From NCBI GenBank assembly GCA_015178975.1, contig WHVD01000119.1, positions 1 through 64,000 of the forward strand: 64,000 bases of DNA. The letters run 5' to 3'. How positions within the stretch are numbered: the stretch's first letter is position 1; each line of letters starts with the position of its first letter. This stretch comes from Hysterangium stoloniferum (lineage: Eukaryota > Basidiomycota > Agaricomycetes > Hysterangiales > Hysterangiaceae). The translations under genes were made by a program, and so were the position numbers. The notes under the pieces were generated by a model that worked only from the letters and a program-made list of their open reading frames with translations, ran no database searches and was not told the DNA's origin. This document shows positions 56,701 through 64,000 of this stretch, one piece after another.

Positions 56701-59700
56701 AAAAGTACTTAAACGTCTTTAGGTATTGTATAATACAGCGAACATTTATTCGCTGAGATACTTAAACGTCTTTATTCTGAGTATTCGTATAGAGCATCTG
56801 TTTTTCATCAAAATACAGGAAAAATATTGCTGAATCGCCTTTTGATGATGCAAAGAGTGTGAACACCAAACGCATTCTTGACCTTTACAGTTAAATGTTC
56901 TTTTTGGTGATGTAAGTGGCCTGTGGCGTGGCGTTGGACTAAACGGTTGAAAGTCAGCTTGTTATCAAGGAGGCATCCCCTGACATCTTTTCCATAGGCA
57001 TTTTTTCTTCATGTTCCACCGTTGCTTTCGACCGCATTCTGTTGGAATAACGGGCGTGTCATACTCCTGGTCTCTGAATGGCATGGTCGGAACAAAGGCT
57101 TAGACTTGTTCCTTTGCATCTCTTTTGTTCCCCGAAAATGGTCGTTTTAGTTAACATAAATACGAGCTTCGTAGATTGTACACTTTATCTATTTGGCATC
57201 TACCTGCAAATACTGAGTTGTTATCTTGTATCTAGCTTATCTTTAATTCTCGCATTCTACAGGGACAAATACCCTTCAAAGCACGACCTCCACTTTGTTT
57301 TCGACGCCTGAGACAGTGCAATAGCTCACATCCCCAGACTTATTAATGCCATTATCCATGGGTTCTGTAGTACCCGGGTTAGAATTATTATGGGCATTAT
57401 ACACTCAAAGACTCGATTGCGTATATGAGACGTAGAATAACAATATTTTGAGGTGCATAATATGCACAACCTCAGGCTGCACCCCGACACAGGATGGATG
57501 ATTCGAGCCAGGCAACATGCCCAACTTCACGAAACTACGTTTTGGATGTTGCGCGGTTCGAAGAGCCGCTTGAGAACCCACACATCGAGCGGCATTTCGA
57601 CGCATCTCAAGTTGATATTATCTTGACACTGGACCCAGGCTGCGGGGTGCACCACGGGGACAAATGATACCACCCTCATCCCAGGATGCCCTAAGCCTAC
57701 GACACTCGTTTTCCCTTTCCCTTCAACTCGGAGGCAGCTACAGGCCACGACAACTCCGTTTAGTCGATTTTTGTGATTCTGTTGCAAGTCTGCAAGTTGG
57801 CTGGTCTGGTTGGGTTCGTGCCAAGAATTGTGGTAAAGCTCACAGGGAGGAAATCAAAGTTATGTATACGTGCTCGTTGGGTTGCTAAACGCCGACGTCA
57901 ATGGAAACTGTTCGCACATTCCGCCCCTCGCCCTTAATCATGAGACCCAGGTACAATGTTCAAGGTACGATGTTCAAGTTGGTCGTAACTTGTCCATGGA
58001 GGCTTCGCTGCCTCAGGAAGGTAGGTCCGCGGTAACCTAAATTACCTCTACTGCTGTATCAATCGACTAATGAAAATTTAGCTCTCCTACCATAGTACCA
58101 CGGTTCAGGACGGACGGCTCTTTATTGGATTATTTTAAAGTACAGTGATGAAATTCGATGGACTTGTCGTTCTTGTCACACACAGTCGCACTGCTTATGT
58201 AATGTCTAAGCGCTAGAAAAATCGCTCTCTTGAACAGTCACCTAGAGTGCTTCGTCACTAAAACTTTTGCGCATTCAGGCTCGCCTGGCGTTATATTGTA
58301 TACAAGACTATAATGGGCGTTGTTGTGTGATGATGATACTAAAAGCCCGTTCGGCTGTCCCTTGTGATCTGATATCCTGATTTTGACGGTGAGTGGGTCG
58401 CACAGCTCAGCGTAATGGTGACTTCTGAACCTGGTAGTCGCCACACAGCGCAGAGTTTCGCATGCCCTTCCCGGCGCGCGGGAAGCACCCGACGAGAAGT
58501 TGGTGCTGAAGGACGATCGATGGTGGCCTCGTGTGCGGTGGTCCAGCCGCGGTTAGCTGCTGGGATGTCGGGTGTAGAGAAGGAGAAGGCAGGGGGTGCT
58601 TGGGGCGACTGAGGCGGAGCGCGGTATCGAGTAGCGAGAGCACCGCGCAACGCGCAACAGCGGGAGAAGGGAGAAGGGGCGTGGTGATTGCTGTGATTGT
58701 TGCACACGCTCTGTAACATCGTGGGTCGGCTGTGCGTGATTCAGTGCCGCGATCGTCTTACCGACCAGCGCACAACCGCACACGAGTGCACATAGCTCGG
58801 GATCCTGTTTTATTCTGGCGGGGGGATCGCACGCGCACAGGTTCCAGGACAAGAGACTGTACAGGCAGAACGTAATCGTGCATGATCCACTCTGAGCAGC
58901 CGTCTTGCGTCTGCAGTGTCGAGTGTTTTACCAAGTCTGGCTATGCCTCGAGGCTGGCTTGATGTATTTTCTGCGTCACTGTGCTAGGCAATGAGGTCGG
59001 TCGAAATACTCGCGCATGGATTGGCCCATCCTCGTTAGACGCATGGCCCTGATTCTCGTATTATTCTAACTTGTTAGTTTGCAATGAATGCACTGCCGCA
59101 TCTAATTTCTACTACACACTATCGGAGATTCGAGATGGATCACGAGATTCGGCGTGCACGGCGACATGTAGGGATTCATGGTGCAGTAGCGCCGACTGCA
59201 GATTAATTAATTGTGAATTCAGCGTGTCCGAAAATAGCTGATATGATGATGGTATGGATCGATAACGAACAAGGGAATTGAGTTTCTGGCGCACGATGAC
59301 TGTAATATGGTTTGGGTCATGGCTCGGGAAGGTTTGTGCGGGCTGTATCTTCCAGCACTGCTTAGTGTGTATTTGCAATGACATGGTACAGGAGTGAGAC
59401 ATCTGTGAACGGTAGAGAAACCTGGCTTGACAGGTGGAGTTGCTTATTCCGTATGGTTGGCATTTCGACATGAGAAAACAGGTAATTGCGGTATAAGCCG
59501 ACAGTGATTGATCTGGAAGCGTGACAGACTCTCAGGACTCCCGGCACTGGCATCCGCGTTAATATTTCCGAGCAGCAGGCACCAGCCCTGAATGGCGTAA
59601 TGTGATATGTAATGCAGAGATAATGGCTAAACGGCAGGTCTCAAGGATTTTCAGCGAGCTTAAAGGAAGGTCTGAACATAAAGGGGTCTCATGTCTATCG

Positions 59701-62700
59701 CGCCATTAAGGTAGCTCCTGTGCAAAATGAACAGCGGGCGAGCCAGAGCTATCGTGAGCCACTTGCTTTATTACACGTTTCCGGGGCCTCTACTGCTCCG
59801 AAATCGCGACCGACGTTTATTAATGGAAGTCGCCAGCCCTTGCATTTGAAATGACTCTGCGGTAACGCACGTTTCTGTTCTGGCCGTTGGGGGCCCGGGG
59901 ACACGTATATCTGGCTGTGCTTCCTGCAATAAACGTACATGTACGGAAGATGGCAGGGGTGCGGTGACCGGCATTTCGAACGGAATAAAATCACATTGTG
60001 GACTGGAGCTTGGTAGGGGTATGGAACTGCAGTTAACGGCATAGCAGGGGTAACTATCAAAGTAGCGTTCGGATCCAGTTCGAATGGCTGAGCGGACGCC
60101 TGGCAAACTAATGGAAGACCAGTCATAACCTTCCGACGACCCTATCAAGGATAACATTGATTGCTGCGTAATATCTCCGAAGAGGTTCTAAGCTTCAGAA
60201 CTCGGTGACCGGGTCTTGAGGGAAAACGCCTGCATAGATGAAGTAGCCATAAGTCGAAAGGGATCGCCGATAAATAATCTCAGACATCAGATAAAATGAA
60301 TCCATTAAAACACTAATAGGGCCGTCGCGTCCACAAATAATATACCGTAAACCTTAATGAACCGGAAGCAGATTGTCAGAGAGATTGAGCAAGGAAACAT
60401 GAACAAGCTTCAGTTCCCGAAACCGAACCGCACAACTGTCACCGGGTCTTTCTCGCCCAAACAAGCAAGTCCTCGAAGAAACACCAGAATCTGTCTTCTG
60501 TTCCATGCTTCCACATCTGAGGCTGAGCACGGAAACATTAACAAGCTTCAGTGCCCGAAACCGAACTGCACACAACTGTCACCGGGTCTTTCTCGCCCGA
60601 ACAAGCAAGTCGTCGAAGAAACACCAGAATTTGTCTTCTTTTCCGTGCTTCCCCCGTCTGTGGTTGAAAAAAGAAAGGGGCGCGCGTATGATATCTCCTT
60701 TCGTTTCTGGCATTGATACACGTGCTGGGTAGAAAAAATACGTGCGTTTGGGCGTAGGGTGGGGTGGTACGCCGGGAGAAATAGGTGATGAGTGGAGAGG
60801 AGCTGCCTAAACCGGGGGTGTATGTTGGAATAATATATGTTTCGAGCTTGCGCCGGATCATCGTTAAAGGAGTAAGAACAAGGATTCCCGGAGGATCACG
60901 CGAAGTAAATGACCCAAAGTGGGGTGCTGCATTTCGGAGAAGAGAAGGCGTCGGAAATGACCCTGCACAATGTATCTCCTGTCTCCCAACTGGATTCACG
61001 GTTTCGCGATTAATGTCCCTCATTCGCTGCCACTGTCCGCATATGGAAGATGTGATCAGAGATGCTTCGGAATCAGAAGGACTCACTGTATGCGGGAGTA
61101 TATCGGCAATTTGACCCAGCATTGTGGGTGCGTCCCCACGTGCTGGGGTTGCTGCCGAGCTGCTGCAGCCGAACTGGGCTGAAGCGCCGAGGGAAGCAAC
61201 GGTTCCGGGGGAGAGACCACCAAGGGCATCCGGCATCCCGCCTGAGTCGCACATTGTCCCAAAAAGCAGCACTGCACGCACGCACGGCCGCCCGCCGCCT
61301 GCCGTCGTCGCTGCCCTCGCTGCCGCGATCATCGTGACTCCCAACGCCGGATCCCTGACTCGGGACTTCTGGCACTTGGCGGGCAGGCACGCGCCATGAG
61401 GCGTTTATTGGCACTTGAATGGGTGGGGTGGTGACAGGTCCCGTTTCAAACGCATTTTTCGTTCATTTGAGTTGGACAGGCTGTGCGCTGTGTGTCGGGG
61501 CCGAGTCTGAATGCTAGTGCAATCGATGTCCGGGTGCAGACCTGGCCATCGGGCAGATCGAGATAGGGTTTTGACGAGGCCAATTAATGAATCCAGGTTC
61601 CGTTGTGATCGCGCGATGTGGAGTTGATTTCCCATCAGAGGAGAGCGAAGTGCAGTGATTTCCATTGTCCGGCGCTGTTCTTTCAAAAAAGCTTTTCCTG
61701 GTACATACTTTACGTACACACGCGTGCTGCACTTGACAATGGCATAGGGAAAAGTGCACTGTGGACTCTAGGCCAGACTAGCACACGCCATCAGGCAGAG
61801 ATAAATGTCGCCAGCGAATTCTCTTGGCACACCTCCCGGGAAGGATTCGGAAGCGGAGTTTAATAAGAGAGTGTGTGAAGCTCGCATATTGACAGTCAAT
61901 GATGGGAGTGGGCTTCTGATGCAACGAATAATTCAAACGTTCATGGAGTGCCATACTAGTCACATTTTACAGCATCAGATATATCTTTGAATATGCGCCT
62001 TAATAAATGTCGTGACCATGACCTGAGACCTTGGCGGAGTTCAGCTGAACATGAAAGTTCAATGTATAGTCGGTTAGGTTAAAGTTCGCAGCCAGTGTCG
62101 TGATAAACTTTCTTCCGTTGAATTACCGTAGTCTACTTTCGGGGTCTGACCGGAACCACTTATCGTGTTTCTCCGCAATTGATCGTCCACGTTAGGCTAG
62201 ATGATATTCAGGTTAATACCCCCCAAATCAACCTACACAACACATATTCTCACTCCGAATAATGATTGTGGATCGAGGGACATCTTGCCTTTTGCCAGGG
62301 CCAGAGCGTGGTTAAATCCCGGGACGTCTATTTTAATAAAGTTGCCTATCTTCATAAACGCCTTTTACTGGTGCCCGGTGAATAAACAACAGAGAACATA
62401 TTTGCATTTCCCCGAGTCAACGGTGCCGTAATCTTTTACCTAAACCCGCAAGATCTTGGGTCCAATTCCAATCCCATGTGAAGCGCGAGCATATTCTGAC
62501 CACTGGCAGGGGAGGGAGGAAATCATCTAACGCAAAATCTTCACAATTCGGTATTTCAATTAAGAAGCGTGTAAATGTGTTACTAGCTGTATTAAATAAA
62601 ACCATCAAGTCTCAAATGAACAATGGGCTTCTTCCTCTCGAAAAACTGTCTGATAAATAAATATAGGACCGTCCCGTCGTCACATCTCGGTCGAGTCCAG

Positions 62701-64000
62701 CACGTATTGCTTTCGTTATTATGCTGATTGTTCCTTGCCGATTTAAGGAGAAGCCCCAACATGAATTCGATGACATCGGATATCGGCATCCATCGGAGAA
62801 TTCTCATTAATATTTTACATGGATGTGAGCTCCTACTAGGAAGCTTGTGCACGGATTATTCTCGCTGTATGCGCGTCTCCTATATATAGCGGATAAACAG
62901 CGAACAAATAACTCTATGGTGGTCCTGTTATTATGTTCGACGACGATTTTTGGACGGGATAGGTAGCTCCTACTTTGCGTGACTGATGGATGTATTCACG
63001 CGGTCAGAGGTCAAGTCGCTTCGCCGGATGCACGATATGCCCATCGCCCATCTAAATCGAGATCGTGCTGGGATCACATTCAGTCCAGATCTCATCGATG
63101 CAAGCAGGCAGGGACCGTAATACCCCCTCCCCCGTGAAAGCAAGCGAGTCAGCCTCCAGACCTCCAGCGAATCGATCAAAAAGCACCAGCTACCGAACAG
63201 AATGGCGCACAATAAATGGGGCCAGCATGCATTATGGGGATTCGCGAACGGGCTGGCCAGGGTCTTCTATCCTGGCCAAACCGTATCTGCAGCCGGGATC
63301 TAATTCGCCATTTCCCGAAACCTTAATGAATCTGAGCACTGACGAAATCTGAATTCCGAGGTAACTATAATGGGCCTGTTTCGTCGACCCTGCAGTTTCG
63401 GGCTTCGAAATTCAGTCGCTACGGAAAATTCGCCTCTTGTGCTGGGCGGTGTGGCTATAGCAATGGGGATACGCTGCTCTCTATTCTGTTGCCATCACGG
63501 GTAACACGAACGAAAAACGATCTCGGTCGCTGGCGTGTTGAGCCAACTCATCATGACGTCACGCGTTACTTGATGGGGCTTTTTTTTTTGCTCGGTTCTT
63601 AATTTTGGGATAGGGGCTGTGCGTTGGGGACAGATGGAATAGTGTTTCGGATATGTATCAGGCGACCCTGCAATTATATGGTAGATTTCCGCACTACAAA
63701 GCCCACTTCCATTGTATTTCGTTTCAAGTTGACTGTTGGGCTGTGTATATGGCTAGTGGGTTTGGGTTTAGAATGTGGGCTGGATTAGGCTTTGGAATAC
63801 TCGTTGTGCTTCGCCTCCACCCTTGTTCTTCCCATATGGGATACGACAATAAGAGTTGCAGCAGAGCGATCAGTCGGGAACCACGAATCAGGAATTGAGC
63901 TCAATGTGTCATTCCGTGGGGCCTGAGGGGCTGACCCCAGTTCTTAGATTGAAATTTGTCGTGCCGGGCTCTTCCTCGGTCCTTGCCAGGCTCGGTCGGC
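56701..64000. other. No recognised gene
   Basis: CpG is present at normal levels and base composition is mixed. Many short frames occur; the longest (61344-60538, minus, 268 residues) shows no domain and overlaps a tandem repeat. I could not recognise protein families, tRNA genes or rRNA in this stretch. Multi-exon genes with small exons could be missed by eye. Confidence 0.35.
60393..60668. repeat. 138-bp tandem duplication
   Basis: Unit 1 starts GGAAACATGAACAAGCTTCA at 60393 and unit 2 starts GGAAACATTAACAAGCTTCA at 60531. The units are about 90 percent alike. 138 is a multiple of three, so frames run through both. Confidence 0.88.

Noticed and set aside
60538-61344. 268-residue minus-strand frame
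   Set aside because: No domain, low-complexity start, overlaps the 138-bp repeat, and competing frames on the other strand are equally open.

Overview
The window reads as fungal nuclear DNA, most likely from a basidiomycete (Agaricomycetes). Reasons: host genes with many 52-104 nt introns, a UDP-glycosyltransferase of the agaricomycete type, Ty3/gypsy chromoviruses, a KDZ-type DNA transposon relic, a Crypton-like tyrosine recombinase relic, a Tad/I-like LINE and a kinesin-light-chain-like TPR array. The assignment rests on reading by eye only.

The window falls into two halves. From 1 to about 44.5 kb it is a graveyard of mobile elements, mostly CpG-poor, in which younger CpG-rich insertions stand out. 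Layout: a chromovirus fossil (1-5322); a TIR element and satellites (5.4-7.8 kb); a solo LTR (8129-8851); a three-layer nest (9.7-19.5 kb) in which an old chromovirus carries a solo LTR that itself carries a nearly whole chromovirus (10333-17831); a decayed duplicate of a glycosyltransferase locus (19.5-26.0 kb), split by a 4.4-kb LTR-bounded element with no recognised genes; a TPR-array pseudogene (28.75-31.68 kb) cut by a LINE; a gag-only chromovirus derivative (34.3-37.5 kb); a KDZ relic, a Tc1 element and a solo LTR nested in each other (38-41.4 kb); a tyrosine-recombinase relic and LTR-like relics (41.9-44.5 kb).

From about 44.5 kb to the end CpG is retained and host genes appear. I could resolve two multi-exon genes on the minus strand. 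One is a full-length 599-residue UDP-glycosyltransferase (45790-48211, 10 exons). The other is an unrecognised 434-residue protein with a PPxY motif and a C-terminal CaaX box (53961-55439, 4 exons), with a broken tandem duplicate beside it (52.2-53.6 kb). A copia fossil lies at 56.3-56.7 kb. From there to 64 kb I recognise no gene.

The most unusual signals are these. (1) A spliced-looking gene lies antisense at the 3' end of three chromovirus copies and encodes a coiled coil plus a six-cysteine cluster with Zn2Cys6 spacing. (2) Both chromovirus families with a readable primer site show an exact 11-nt self-priming match placed 2 nt from the LTR. (3) A sequence module and RNA hairpins are conserved across otherwise different LTR families. 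(4) Paired intact and decayed copies of the glycosyltransferase locus act as a natural CpG-decay experiment and expose the empty sites of two insertions.
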